Assembly: GCA_934675585.1 (NCBI GenBank)
Contig: CAKUQY010000005.1
Coordinates: forward strand, 31,222 to 95,221
Source: an uncultured Opitutales bacterium
GTDB lineage: Bacteria; Verrucomicrobiota; Verrucomicrobiia; Opitutales; UBA953
Direction: 5' to 3'
DNA length: 64,000 nt
Below, piece by piece: positions 53,268 to 62,340 of this stretch. Positions within the stretch are counted from its first letter, which is position 1. The number at the start of each line of letters is the position of its first letter. The notes under the pieces are model-generated. The model was not told where the DNA came from, did not search any database, and was given only the letters and a program-made list of their open reading frames with translations. Position numbers and translations under genes: made by a program.

Positions 53268-53445
53268 GAAGTTTTTTTTATTCACTCCCTTCGGGACTGA
53301 TGTTATTTTTGTTTTACCCCCACACGCTCGCGTTTCCGCTCGCTTTTGTGGAGGTTAGCCATCGCGGAAACGCGTTCCCGCAATTTCAGTGCCTTCGGCA
53401 CAAGCCAAGTTCCTATTTGTTTCTACTAAACCTACGGATTTTCCA
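53268..53445 (+). repeat. Dispersed repeat A, copy 4 (short form)
   Basis: Short form as at 37189: TCGCGTTTCCGCTCG between the ACCCCCAC and GTGGAGGT arms, then GTGCCTTCGGCAC and the trailing AAGTTCCTATTTGTTTCTAC phrase that copies 1 and 2 also have. Confidence 0.85.
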
Positions 53446-53552
53446 TTCCCGTTCCCGCTCACTCAAAAAAATCTGTGAAATCTGTCAAAAATCTGTTTCA
53501 TCTGTGTTCAAAAAATCCCGCGCCCCGTCCCCGCGTTCCTGCGCCTTGTGGC

Positions 53553-53722
53553 GAAGTTTTTTTTATTCACTCCCTTCGGGGCTGGTGTTATTTTTGTTTT
53601 ACCCCCACACGCGAGACGCGCATTCGCGCGACTATGACGATGACCGAGTTTGAAAATAACTGAAATAAAATTCGCTCGCTTTTGTGGGGGTTAGCCATCG
53701 CGGGAACGCGTTCCCGCGACTT
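53553..53722 (+). repeat. Dispersed repeat A, copy 5 (long form)
   Basis: Long form with a single GACTATGACGATGACC unit (copies 1 and 2 have two) and the AT-rich segment. Lacks the final GTGCCTTCGGCAC part. 53469-53518, just before, is a run of ATCTGTGAAATCTGTC words. Confidence 0.85.
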
Positions 53723-53740
53723 TAAGAAAAATTAAAATAT

Positions 53741-53795
53741 CTCTTTTTCTTTAGCGAGCAAAGCGAGCAGGTTCTCTTGATTTCTTTTTTGTTCC
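53741..53795 (+). repeat. Dispersed repeat B, partial copy
   Basis: Second half of repeat B only, ending in GATTTCTTTTTTGTTCCC. Confidence 0.7.
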
Positions 53796-53809
53796 CACGC
53801 CCATCGCAA

Positions 53810-53936
53810 CGTTGCGCCTTACAGGCGCGTCGTTATTTGTTTTCCCGCGGGTTAAAACCCGCGGCTTCCCGTGTTGCGCGTTCCAGCCCAAAAAAAGAGC
53901 GGCAAGATGCCGCTCTTCCCAATTTTTGCGTTCCCG
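53810..53936 (+). repeat. Hairpin mosaic and repeat C stem
   Basis: TTGCGCCTTACAGGCGCG, then CCGCGGGTTAAAACCCGCGG, then the repeat C end stem as GAGCGGC/GCCGCTC at 53897-53917. Three hairpins in a row before the end of the next gene; no coding. Confidence 0.65.
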
Positions 53937-55454
53937 CTATTTTGTTTGCCACTTAATTTTTAACGCGCTGTCGTTGCCAAAATCGTGTTCGTTTTTCAAG
54001 ATTACAAAATTTTCGGTGAAGATAATTTCAGGAGTAATTTTTTGTTCGGTTCCGCTAATCAAAACGCGTGTGATTTCGAGTGTTCCCGCGGCGTTTGCGC
54101 GTTCTGGGAACCAATAAGCGATCGGCGCTTTTTCCGTTCCCGCGGCGGGTTTAATGGTGAGTTCGCGGGAACGCCCGTTCGCGGTCAGCTCGATGGTTGT
54201 CGGTTTACGCTTAAAACTCACGGGGCAAATCGGGTCGCCGTAAAAAGCGATCGTGTCGCGGTCGTAAAGATTGCCGATAAGCGCTTTGTCCGGACGGCTT
54301 CCCGCCGCAGCGACCGTTCCCGCCAAAGCCCGAACATCGATGCCAGCCATGCCTTGCGCTTGCAACGGCACTTCCGTTTTTTGCAATGTTTCCGGCAAAT
54401 TTTGAAGCGTGTTTTCCATGCAAAACAGCCACGCTTGACCGACCTGCATCGCGGGCGTTCCCGAGAAAAAATGGCTATGAATTTCCCAGCCGCGCCCGAA
54501 CCAGCTCGGCACTGTGTAGCCGACAAATTGACGGTAGCCGTAATGCGAAAGCGCGGTAACGACCATCGAATTTGCGTTCCCGTAAGCATCGCCGATCAAG
54601 CAGTTTCCAGCGGCAATCCAGATTTTTGGGTCTTGCGCGGGAACAAAGCGTTTGTGCTTTGCGGGAACGAATCCACCAAGCGGAAATTTCGTCATTTCAT
54701 TTTTTGGAAGCGCCCAGAATTTTCCTTTCGCGGGAACGATCATTCCGTGCGAAAACGGCATTTCGAGATTGAATTCTGTCGCGTGCGACGCGCTTAAAAA
54801 ATATTGCGGGTTGATGGCGTTGTATTCGTCGCAAAAAATATCGATCGCGATTTCAGGATTAGGCAATTCTTTTAATTCGGTTTTGCCGTTTTTGCGCGTG
54901 TAATATTTTTGCGTTCCGCCCCAGTCGAGCATAATAAACGCTTGGTCAAAGCGTTCGGTTTCAAAATTAGTCGTGCCAATCGCGCGCGTCAATTCTATGC
55001 GCGGGAACGGCTTTAAAACTTGTTCCAAATTTTCAACGCTGTCTGCCGTCAAAACTCCCAAAATCGCATCGATGTGCGCGTCTTCGGCGGGATCGATTTT
55101 GCGCGAAAGCTGATTCAATTTTTGCAAACTTACGCGATTCAAATCTTGCGGCGGCGCGATGACGGCAATGTAGCGCGGCTGTTGCTTTTTCAGTTTTTTC
55201 AAAAGCGCCGGCGAATCATCCCAAACATAAATATTTTTTGTCGCATTATGATGCTTGGCAAAACGCTTAATTGCGCGCATCGCGACGGCATCTTTTTTGT
55301 AATCGGGCGCGACGAGCACGGCGTATTCGTCCGTTCCCGCGACGAGCACTTCTGCGGGAACGCTTTGTGTTTTTTGAGCAACTGGAGTCGCTTGAACTTG
55401 CGCAAACGCCAACAAAAAAAGCGTTCCCGCCGCGAGTAAAATTGGGGTTTTCAT
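53937..55454 (-). CDS. Secreted C25/caspase-like cysteine protease homologue
   Basis: 505 residues with a signal peptide (about 1-22). The middle has SASHATE with H224 and a second SHG at 235-237, then AAGNCLIGDA with C285, a His/Cys pair arranged as in gingipain-like (C25, clan CD) peptidases. The N-terminal part (PPQDLNRVSLQKLNQLSRKI, DAILGVLTADSVENL) and GYTVPSWFGRGW match a conserved secreted family I recall from Verrucomicrobia and Planctomycetes. The C-terminal part may be an Ig-like beta domain. Activity unproven; the absence of pro-domain marks is noted. Confidence 0.55.
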   Translation of the reverse strand: MKTPILLAAGTLFLLAFAQVQATPVAQKTQSVPAEVLVAGTDEYAVLVAPDYKKDAVAMRAIKRFAKHHNATKNIYVWDDSPALLKKLKKQQPRYIAVIAPPQDLNRVSLQKLNQLSRKIDPAEDAHIDAILGVLTADSVENLEQVLKPFPRIELTRAIGTTNFETERFDQAFIMLDWGGTQKYYTRKNGKTELKELPNPEIAIDIFCDEYNAINPQYFLSASHATEFNLEMPFSHGMIVPAKGKFWALPKNEMTKFPLGGFVPAKHKRFVPAQDPKIWIAAGNCLIGDAYGNANSMVVTALSHYGYRQFVGYTVPSWFGRGWEIHSHFFSGTPAMQVGQAWLFCMENTLQNLPETLQKTEVPLQAQGMAGIDVRALAGTVAAAGSRPDKALIGNLYDRDTIAFYGDPICPVSFKRKPTTIELTANGRSRELTIKPAAGTEKAPIAYWFPERANAAGTLEITRVLISGTEQKITPEIIFTENFVILKNEHDFGNDSALKIKWQTK

Positions 55455-55494
55455 AAATTTAGAATACTATCACCTTCCCCAAAGCGCGAGAAAA

Positions 55495-55540
55495 AAAGCG
55501 CTCCCGCAAACATTTTTTTGTTCACGGGAACGCGCTTTTT
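55495..55540 (-). terminator. Terminator after OPT transporter gene
   Basis: AAAAGCGCTCCCG-like left arm and CGGGAACGCGCTTTT-like right arm, around a T-rich loop. On minus the stem is followed by CTTTTTTT. One arm is a one-mismatch copy of the motif. Confidence 0.7.
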
Positions 55541-55554
55541 ACGATTTGTTTTTT

Positions 55555-57834
55555 TTATTTTTCGTTCACAATTTCAGGTTGCGCCTCTGTTGGCGTAATC
55601 ACTTCGACAATTGGAGTCGGCTCTGCGGGAACGCTATTCGCGGGAACGCTTTCGGGGTCGCCGCCCAATTGTAAAACGCCCGTCGCCGTCATCGCGATCA
55701 CAGCACAAGCAATCGATTCGCCGCCCACAAAACCCGACGCGAGCGCAACTGAGTATTCGTTTTCGGTTTTTTCATGAAATTTGTGCCACAGCCAAACGAT
55801 AATCGCGCCGATTGCAAACGAAGATGCGTTATTGAATGCGCTCGGGAGCGTCAAAATAATACCCAAACCAATCGCCGAAGGCAAATACGGACGCGCCTTA
55901 GGCAACAATTTTTCCAAGCACGGAATCGCCACGCCAATCATACCGCCAATCGCCATCGCCCAATAAACGGTTGTCGGGAGCGACATTGAAGGGTCATTCA
56001 AAAACTCTGCAACCGCTTTCCACATACGCGCAGGTGGCGCCGCATAATTTTTTTCGAGTGCTTCCGCCGAAGGCACGAGCAAGCGCCACACGGGAACGAC
56101 CACAACCGTGCCAATACAAATTGCGAGCAATTGTGTAAAAAATTGGATGCGTGGTTTCATACCGAGCAAATTGCCGAGCTTCATATCGCTCATCAAATCA
56201 CCCGCCGAACCGCCAGCCGCCGCCGTCACACCACCCGTAATCAAATTTGTTTGCAAACCAGCGTGCACAAGTGCTTTATCCGCAGCCATCGCTTGCGTTA
56301 CACGCGCACCCGGCATCACCGAATAAATCAACTGTGAAATTTTACCCATTGCGCCAATCGGGTTCGTGTCTGCTTCACCGCAAGAACGCGCGCAAATCAA
56401 ACCAAACGCTCCCGCGAGAAAGATTGCCAAAACGCCGAGATACCATTGCGTATTAAATGCAAAGTGAAGTGTTGCAATCAAGCCGAGCGATGCAGGAATA
56501 ATGCCGATAAAAAACCATTTCATCGGCACTTCGCAATCGGCGACAGGATCCGCGTTCCCGCGAACTTCGCCCGAGACACTTTTCTTTGCAAAAGCACCCG
56601 CAAACGCGCGATAAATCGTTTTCCATTGAAACGCGAGCGAGGTAAAACTCGCCATCACCATAATCGCCGTGCCGCACCAAAGCGACCAATAAACAACTTT
56701 GAAACCACCAAATGAACCATCAGGATTTGCGACAACTTCGATGTTGCGGAAAATGTCAGCATTCGCGACGTTTAAAATATCTTGTTGAATCAACCACGGC
56801 GCAATCACCCAATCGAGCAAGCAAGCCGCGCCAAGCATTGTCAAACACACGCGCATACCGCAAAGCATCCCCGCGCCAATCAAAAGCACCGAAATATCAA
56901 ACGACAAACCTGGCAATGTCGCCGTCGCGGGAACGCTCACGTCTGTGCCCTTGTCTGTTTTAAGCACGGGTGCCGTTTCCGTTCCCGTGATGCCCCACAA
57001 TTTTAAAGGATTCAAAAAATCTGGCAAATTAATCGCCTCTGGCAAAAACGCCAATTTGTTAAAAAATGCGCCCGTTGCCTCTTTGCCGACTTCAATAAAT
57101 GCGCTGCCCAACGTTCCCGCCTGTTTTACCAAACCCAAGACCGCACCAAAGCCGAGCGCACTCAAAAGCGTATTTACTTTGCGCTTGGTTGTTTCGCTGC
57201 CATCTTTAGCATAGAGCGAACGCAACGTTTCCGCCGAAGCGATCGCGCTTGGAAAGCGCAAGCGTTCTTCATTGATGAGCGAGCGTTTCAGTGGCACCGC
57301 AATGCACGTTCCCGTCAGCGCGGCAAAGAAAATCATCGGCACCATTTTGTACCATTCGGTAACGTAATCGTTCTCGCCCATGCCCAAATGCAAAAGCATC
57401 AACGCACCGAACGCGGAAACGACCGTGTGAGTCGTCGTCATACCAATCACCGACGCGACCGACGAAGTCGCCGCATTTTCTAAAACGCCCATCGGCTTAA
57501 TGCGACCACCTGTAAGCGAACGTAAAGCGTTGAAAACTACAAACGACAGAATAACCGCCACGAGCGCAATCCCAAAACCCCAACCAATTTTGAGCGAGGT
57601 GTACATACTCGAAGCACAAGCCAAAATACCAATCAAACCACCAAAAATCGCACCGCGAACCGTCAACTGCGGCTCTTTATCCGCACGATAAACATATTTG
57701 CGCCAATAAGCATCGCGCAGATCCGATGGAATATTATCCATCGCGAACAATGAATCGTCTGTCGGGACAGGAATTCCCTCATTATCAAGCAAACGCCCTT
57801 GCGCGTCTCTATTTTCAGTACTAATTTCTGCCAT
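55555..57834 (-). CDS. OPT family oligopeptide transporter
   Basis: 759 residues with about fourteen to sixteen membrane segments. The family marks are seen: GILACASSMYTSLKIGWGFG near residue 70, LRFPSAIASAETLRSLY, and GGSAGDLMSDMKLGNLLG with a following FTQLLAICIG. OPT proteins take up oligopeptides or peptide-metal complexes with protons. The long soluble N-terminus (about 60 residues) and a C-terminal Pro/Glu-rich tail (PESVPANSVPAEPTP, motif-coded) are peculiar. About 120 bases separate it from clpC, with the clpC terminator between. Confidence 0.87.
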   Translation of the reverse strand: MAEISTENRDAQGRLLDNEGIPVPTDDSLFAMDNIPSDLRDAYWRKYVYRADKEPQLTVRGAIFGGLIGILACASSMYTSLKIGWGFGIALVAVILSFVVFNALRSLTGGRIKPMGVLENAATSSVASVIGMTTTHTVVSAFGALMLLHLGMGENDYVTEWYKMVPMIFFAALTGTCIAVPLKRSLINEERLRFPSAIASAETLRSLYAKDGSETTKRKVNTLLSALGFGAVLGLVKQAGTLGSAFIEVGKEATGAFFNKLAFLPEAINLPDFLNPLKLWGITGTETAPVLKTDKGTDVSVPATATLPGLSFDISVLLIGAGMLCGMRVCLTMLGAACLLDWVIAPWLIQQDILNVANADIFRNIEVVANPDGSFGGFKVVYWSLWCGTAIMVMASFTSLAFQWKTIYRAFAGAFAKKSVSGEVRGNADPVADCEVPMKWFFIGIIPASLGLIATLHFAFNTQWYLGVLAIFLAGAFGLICARSCGEADTNPIGAMGKISQLIYSVMPGARVTQAMAADKALVHAGLQTNLITGGVTAAAGGSAGDLMSDMKLGNLLGMKPRIQFFTQLLAICIGTVVVVPVWRLLVPSAEALEKNYAAPPARMWKAVAEFLNDPSMSLPTTVYWAMAIGGMIGVAIPCLEKLLPKARPYLPSAIGLGIILTLPSAFNNASSFAIGAIIVWLWHKFHEKTENEYSVALASGFVGGESIACAVIAMTATGVLQLGGDPESVPANSVPAEPTPIVEVITPTEAQPEIVNEK

Positions 57835-57897
57835 AATGTATCAAGTTTAGCAAAAAAATCGTTCCCGCGCGATTTTAAAATTTTAAACACAATAACA

Positions 57898-57935
57898 AAA
57901 GCCCAAGTTCCCGAAATTTCGAAAACTCGAGCTTT
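57898..57935 (-). terminator. Terminator of clpC
   Basis: On minus, AAGCTCGAGTTTTC and GGGAACTTGGGCTT pair over 14 bases with wobble G-T pairs around an 8-base loop GAAATTTC, followed by TTGTTATT. A further pair GCGTTCCCG/CGGGAACGC (57939-57969) overlaps the stop codon. Confidence 0.65.
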
Positions 57936-57953
57936 AAGGCGTTCCCGTAAAAA

Positions 57954-60647
57954 TTAGACGCGGGAACGCTTTTTTACTTTTGCGGGAACGCGTTTTTTGG
58001 GCGCGCTTTTCTTTTCGCTTTTGTAAACGCAGTAAAATTTGAGTTCGTTTTCGCCAGCATCCACTGCGATAGGACCGTCAAATTTTTTATCTGCATTACG
58101 CAAAATTTCTTCGCTCAACGGGTCTTCAAGATGGCGCTCAACGGCGCGGCGCAAAGGTCGCGCGCCAAATTTTTCATCATAGCCAACATCCACCAAAAAG
58201 TCGTACGCGGCTTTGCTGAGTTTGAGTGATGCGCCTTGGCTTTCTAAACGTTTTGAAAGTTTTTCAACCTCAATTTTAACGATTTCTCCGATGTCGGCTT
58301 TGCTCAATTGATGGAAGAAAATGCAATCTGTCAAGCGATTCAAAAATTCGGGCTTAAAAACGCGTTTTACTTCGTCAGAAATCAACGATTTTGCGCCTTC
58401 ATAATCTGCCGCGGTGCCGATTGAGCCAAAGCCCATGCGCGAATTGCGTTGCAACGCGTCTGCGCCAACATTTGAAGTCATAATAATAATCGTGTTGCGA
58501 AAATCGACTTTTCTGCCGAGCGAATCGGTCAAACCGCCTTCTTCGAGCACTTGCAAAAGCAATTGAATCGCGTCAGGGTGGGCTTTTTCGATTTCGTCGA
58601 AAAGCACTACCGAATAAGGTTTGTGGCGCACAGCTTCGGTCAATTTGCCGCCTTCTTCGTAGCCAACATAACCTGGCGCGGCGCCAATCAAGCGCGAAAC
58701 ATTGATTTTTTCCATGTACTCAGACATATCAATTTGAATCAACGCATCGCTCGTGCCAAACATTTGTTCGGTAATCGTTTTCGCGAGCAAAGTTTTGCCT
58801 ACGCCGGTAGGACCCAAAAACAAGAACGAGCCAATCGGGCGTTTAGGATCTTTCAAATTGGCGCGGGAACGGCGCAACGCACGCGCAATTGCCGAACACG
58901 CGTCATCTTGCGCAATCACCGAGCGACGCAATTCAGCTTCGAGCCCAAGCAAACGTTTGGCTTCGCCTTGATTCATGCGCGATACCGGAATTTTAGTGAG
59001 ATTTGAAATCACTTCCAACACTTGCTCAACCGAAATATCAATAACATTGCGGGAACGTTGATCTTGCCACGCTTTGTGCAATTTTTCTTGTTCGGCGCGT
59101 GCGTCGTCGCGTTTATTTTTGTAATCGCGAGCGGCTTCCAAATCTTCATCTTCGACCGCTTTTTTACGCAAATCTTCAAACGCTTCAGCTTTTTCTTCAG
59201 CGTCAATTAATTTTTGCGGTTTATCAAAAGTTGTCAATCGTGCGCGCGCTCCCGCTTGGTCGATAATATCGATTGCTTTGTCGGGCAAATTGCGCGCGGG
59301 AATGTAGCGTTCGGAATAATGCACAGCGGCTTCAATCGCTTCGGGCAAATAATGACAGTTGTGGAAAACCTCATAATTGCGCGCGATGCCTTTCAAAATA
59401 TTGATGGCTTCGTCTTCGCTTGGCGCGTCAATATTAATGCTTTGAAAACGGCGTTCCAACGCAGCGTCTTTTTCAATAAATTTACGATATTCGCTCAATG
59501 TTGTTGCGCCAATACATTGAAAACCGCCACGCGAAAGCGCTGGTTTTAAAATATTGGCAGCATCGCCCGGCGCGCCTTCACTTTTGCCGGCGCCAACAAT
59601 CGTGTGAATTTCATCAATAAACAAAATCACATTTTTCGACGCAACAATTTCTTCGATCAAACCCTTGATGCGCTCTTCAAATTGTCCACGAAATTGCGTT
59701 CCCGCCAGCATATCATTAATCGCCAACGAAACGACACGCTTGTTTTGCAAAATTTCGGGAACGCGTTTTTCGACGATCGCTTGCGCCAAACCTTCGACAA
59801 CCGCAGTTTTACCAACACCCGCTTCGCCCAACAAAACAGGATTGCTCTTGCGACGACGACAAAGCACTTCAATCACTTGGCGCACTTCATTTTCGCGTCC
59901 CACCAACGGGTCAAACTTGCCCGCACGCGCCTCTTCGGTCAAATCGTGGCAAAACGCTTTCAACGCCGAACGGCGACGTTCCCGCGGCTCGCGTCCGCCT
60001 CTTGGCGCGTCGAATGGTGGCTCGTCTTCATCGATTTCTTCGGCTGGCTCACTACCTTCTTCTTGGTCTTTGCGAGCGTTCCCGAGCAATGCTTCCAAAC
60101 GCTTGGCGGCTTCGCTCATCGCGGCTTCGATTTCGTCCATCGCGCCCTTGTTTTCACCGCGCTTGGTTTCTTTTTTGGCGGGAACGTTTTTAGGGCTTGC
60201 TGGAATATTTAATTCTTTTTCGATTTGCGTTTTAACGATTTCGTAAGTCAAACCAAATTTTTTCAAAAGATTACTTACGCTTTGGTTTTGGCTCGACAAA
60301 ATGCCCAAAATCAAATGTTCTGTGCCGACATAAGCGTGGCGCAAAGCATTGGCTTCAGATGCAGCGATGCGAAGCGTTCCCGCAGCAAACATTGAAAATT
60401 CACTTTCGCGCGTCGCGGGTTCTTGGGCGTTCCCGCGCTTAATTTGTTCAACAAGTTGCATTTCCAAATCGCCAACTTGCACGCCCAAATGCACGAGCGC
60501 ATTGTAAGCGACACCTTCTTCAAGACGCAAAAGCGCCAACAATAAATGTTCAACAGTAATATTGCTCGCGCCAAATTCTAACATGGCGCGCTTAGCAAAT
60601 TCAACAACACGCTTAGCGCGTGGACTATAATTTTCTGGAATATTCAT
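57954..60647 (-). CDS. clpC: ClpC-type AAA+ unfoldase
   Basis: About 897 residues from ATG 60647 (the frame runs upstream to 60770 but MNIPENYSPRAKRVVEFAK is the family start). N-domain with two Clp repeats (1-150), first AAA+ with GEAGVGKT at about 274-281 and FIDEIH at 343-348, a middle domain with a UVR-like helix (EKAEAFEDLRKKAVEDEDLEAARDY), second AAA+ with GPTGVGKT at about 612-619. It feeds proteins to ClpP. A long acidic linker (about 195-225) and a Lys/Arg tail made with the motif (RVPAKVKKRSRV) are unusual. No mcsA, mcsB or ctsR is nearby. Confidence 0.92.
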   Translation of the reverse strand: MNIPENYSPRAKRVVEFAKRAMLEFGASNITVEHLLLALLRLEEGVAYNALVHLGVQVGDLEMQLVEQIKRGNAQEPATRESEFSMFAAGTLRIAASEANALRHAYVGTEHLILGILSSQNQSVSNLLKKFGLTYEIVKTQIEKELNIPASPKNVPAKKETKRGENKGAMDEIEAAMSEAAKRLEALLGNARKDQEEGSEPAEEIDEDEPPFDAPRGGREPRERRRSALKAFCHDLTEEARAGKFDPLVGRENEVRQVIEVLCRRRKSNPVLLGEAGVGKTAVVEGLAQAIVEKRVPEILQNKRVVSLAINDMLAGTQFRGQFEERIKGLIEEIVASKNVILFIDEIHTIVGAGKSEGAPGDAANILKPALSRGGFQCIGATTLSEYRKFIEKDAALERRFQSINIDAPSEDEAINILKGIARNYEVFHNCHYLPEAIEAAVHYSERYIPARNLPDKAIDIIDQAGARARLTTFDKPQKLIDAEEKAEAFEDLRKKAVEDEDLEAARDYKNKRDDARAEQEKLHKAWQDQRSRNVIDISVEQVLEVISNLTKIPVSRMNQGEAKRLLGLEAELRRSVIAQDDACSAIARALRRSRANLKDPKRPIGSFLFLGPTGVGKTLLAKTITEQMFGTSDALIQIDMSEYMEKINVSRLIGAAPGYVGYEEGGKLTEAVRHKPYSVVLFDEIEKAHPDAIQLLLQVLEEGGLTDSLGRKVDFRNTIIIMTSNVGADALQRNSRMGFGSIGTAADYEGAKSLISDEVKRVFKPEFLNRLTDCIFFHQLSKADIGEIVKIEVEKLSKRLESQGASLKLSKAAYDFLVDVGYDEKFGARPLRRAVERHLEDPLSEEILRNADKKFDGPIAVDAGENELKFYCVYKSEKKSAPKKRVPAKVKKRSRV

Positions 60648-60729
60648 AACGTTATTGGATATTATACGATTTCTCGCAAATCCGATTTCTTCAATCAAGA
60701 TGTAGCATTTTCCATGCCAATCAATAATA

Positions 60730-61254
60730 TTAAAGCGTCGCCGCGATAAAACATGTTCCCGTGTAAACAAAAATAATCATCACCACAATCATTTTAACAA
60801 CAAATGTTACCACGCCGCCAACAAACGCGCCCCACGCAATTTTCGCGCTCTTATTTGTCTCTTCGCCCCAAAGCCATTCAAAAAGAAACGCGCCAATCGC
60901 GGGACCGACAATCACGCCGACAATCGCACCCAAAATCCAACCAATCGGCGCCAACAAAATTGGACAAATAATAGCGCCCAAGAACGCTCCCAGCGCGCCG
61001 CGCCAAGTGCCGCCAAATTTTTTCGCGCCCCAAACCGACGCGAGATAATCTACCACAAAAGACGTTCCCGCCAAAACACCGCAAACGCTCACGCCAAGCC
61101 AGCCCATCGCGGGAACATCATTTTGCGTGCAAAGCAAATAAATCAGCGTTCCCGCCCAAGCCACAAGCGGACCTGGCAAACCTGGAGTAAAAACAAAAAT
61201 CACCCCCAGCGCAATAAAAACAAACACACAAATTATTAGCGCAACTTCGAGCAT
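60730..61254 (-). CDS. DUF456 membrane protein
   Basis: 174 residues with four or five membrane segments. VFTPGLPGPLVAW near residue 22-35, KKFGGTWRGALGAFLGAI and PIGWILGAIVGVIVGPAIGAFLFE, with Gly-rich helices, mark the DUF456 family (Pfam number from memory), of unknown function. It sits before clpC, with an 80-base gap. Confidence 0.75.
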   Translation of the reverse strand: MLEVALIICVFVFIALGVIFVFTPGLPGPLVAWAGTLIYLLCTQNDVPAMGWLGVSVCGVLAGTSFVVDYLASVWGAKKFGGTWRGALGAFLGAIICPILLAPIGWILGAIVGVIVGPAIGAFLFEWLWGEETNKSAKIAWGAFVGGVVTFVVKMIVVMIIFVYTGTCFIAATL

Positions 61255-61267
61255 TTTGTAAAAAAAG

Positions 61268-61363
61268 TTAAAATTTAAAAGTTGAGAGTTAAAAGTTTGA
61301 GTTTATTGTTAAAATTTAAAACTTTTCAATTTAAACTTTCAACTTTTAACTCTAAAATTTTAA
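61268..61363. repeat. Imperfect AT-rich inverted repeat
   Basis: TTAAAATTT...AGAGTTAAAAG (61268-61295) and CTTTTAACTCTAAAATTTTAA (61343-61363) pair apart from an extra 8 bases in the left arm; the right arm overlaps the psd stop. Related words occur at 7382-7395 and 37333-37352. Confidence 0.6.
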
Positions 61364-62340
61364 TTTTCTGCCTTTCCCAACGCTTCGCCCATTTTGGCGT
61401 AAGTTTCAAGTCCGCGCGCGGTTGCGTCTGTCAAATCTTTGCAAAGTTTAATTTTATCTTTTTCAAAAAATGTTGCGACAAACGAGCCGCCAAAACGAAA
61501 ATAGCCCAGTTCCGCGCCTTTTTCGAGCGTCTGCCCCGCTTTTGCGCTAAAACAAATCGTTCCCACATTCGTCGCGCCAACAATCACTTGCGTTACTTTG
61601 CCAAATTCTTGGGAATCGATTTCCACGACAACGCGCTTGTTTTCCCAGAGGTATGACAATTTTTGCGACAACGCGATTGGGTTCACCGAGTAAAGTTCGC
61701 CGTTGATCAAATTGATTTTATCGAGCGTTCCCGCGACCGGCAAATGAAAGCGATGATAATCGGTCGGGCAAAGACGCGAACAAACGAGCGAGCCGTTTTC
61801 GTAGCGTTTAGCCAACGCCGCGCTCCCGAGAAATGTCGCCAAATCAAATCGCTGTCCCTTGGCATAAATTTGCGTTGCCACGCCGATATTTTCAAACGCC
61901 AAATGACGTCCGTCTGCGGGCAAACAAGCATTCGCGTTCCCGTCAACAATCGGGCGCGCCGATGGTTTTAATTTGCGCGAGAAAAAATCATTAAACGATG
62001 CAAAACTTTCGACGGGTTCCGCAAATTCTGCCGTATCAATTTTATATTTTTCAACAAACGGCTCAATGCGTTCCCGCGAATCAGGTTTGCTCATCATTTT
62101 GCCGTAAAAATTGGAAAAACACGCGCGACGAATCAGCGCCCAAAGCGCGACTTTGCCCAAATGCGTTTCATAAACCCAGCGCAATGCGCCTTCGCCAAAA
62201 ATGGCTTCTTGCTCGACCGTTCCCGTCGCGCGATTAAGAAATTCTACTTTCATCGTTGTTGGAGTGCTTGAAGTGTTCAAATAAAAAAGCGTTCCCGCGC
62301 AAATCAGCGTTCCCGCAAAAATCAATGCCCATTTTTTCAT
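61360..62340 (-). CDS. psd: Phosphatidylserine decarboxylase
   Basis: 326 residues from ATG 62340, overlapping the lptB stop as TGATG; a GTG three bases upstream is possible. N-terminal membrane helix, then RRACFSNFYGKMMS, NDFFSRKLKPSARPI and TDYHRFHLPVAGTLD. FGGS near residue 290 stands at the self-cleavage site (LGST in E. coli), which would create the pyruvoyl cofactor on the Ser. Makes phosphatidylethanolamine in the inner membrane. Confidence 0.92.
   Translation of the reverse strand: MKKWALIFAGTLICAGTLFYLNTSSTPTTMKVEFLNRATGTVEQEAIFGEGALRWVYETHLGKVALWALIRRACFSNFYGKMMSKPDSRERIEPFVEKYKIDTAEFAEPVESFASFNDFFSRKLKPSARPIVDGNANACLPADGRHLAFENIGVATQIYAKGQRFDLATFLGSAALAKRYENGSLVCSRLCPTDYHRFHLPVAGTLDKINLINGELYSVNPIALSQKLSYLWENKRVVVEIDSQEFGKVTQVIVGATNVGTICFSAKAGQTLEKGAELGYFRFGGSFVATFFEKDKIKLCKDLTDATARGLETYAKMGEALGKAEN

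Noticed and set aside
11281..53722. Insertion sequence or transposase linked with the repeats
   Set aside because: No transposase-like coding sequence is seen in or near any repeat copy in the window.
60648..60770. N-terminal extension of ClpC by 41 residues
   Set aside because: The extension overlaps the end of the upstream gene and has no resemblance to ClpC; the family N-terminus begins at ATG 60647.
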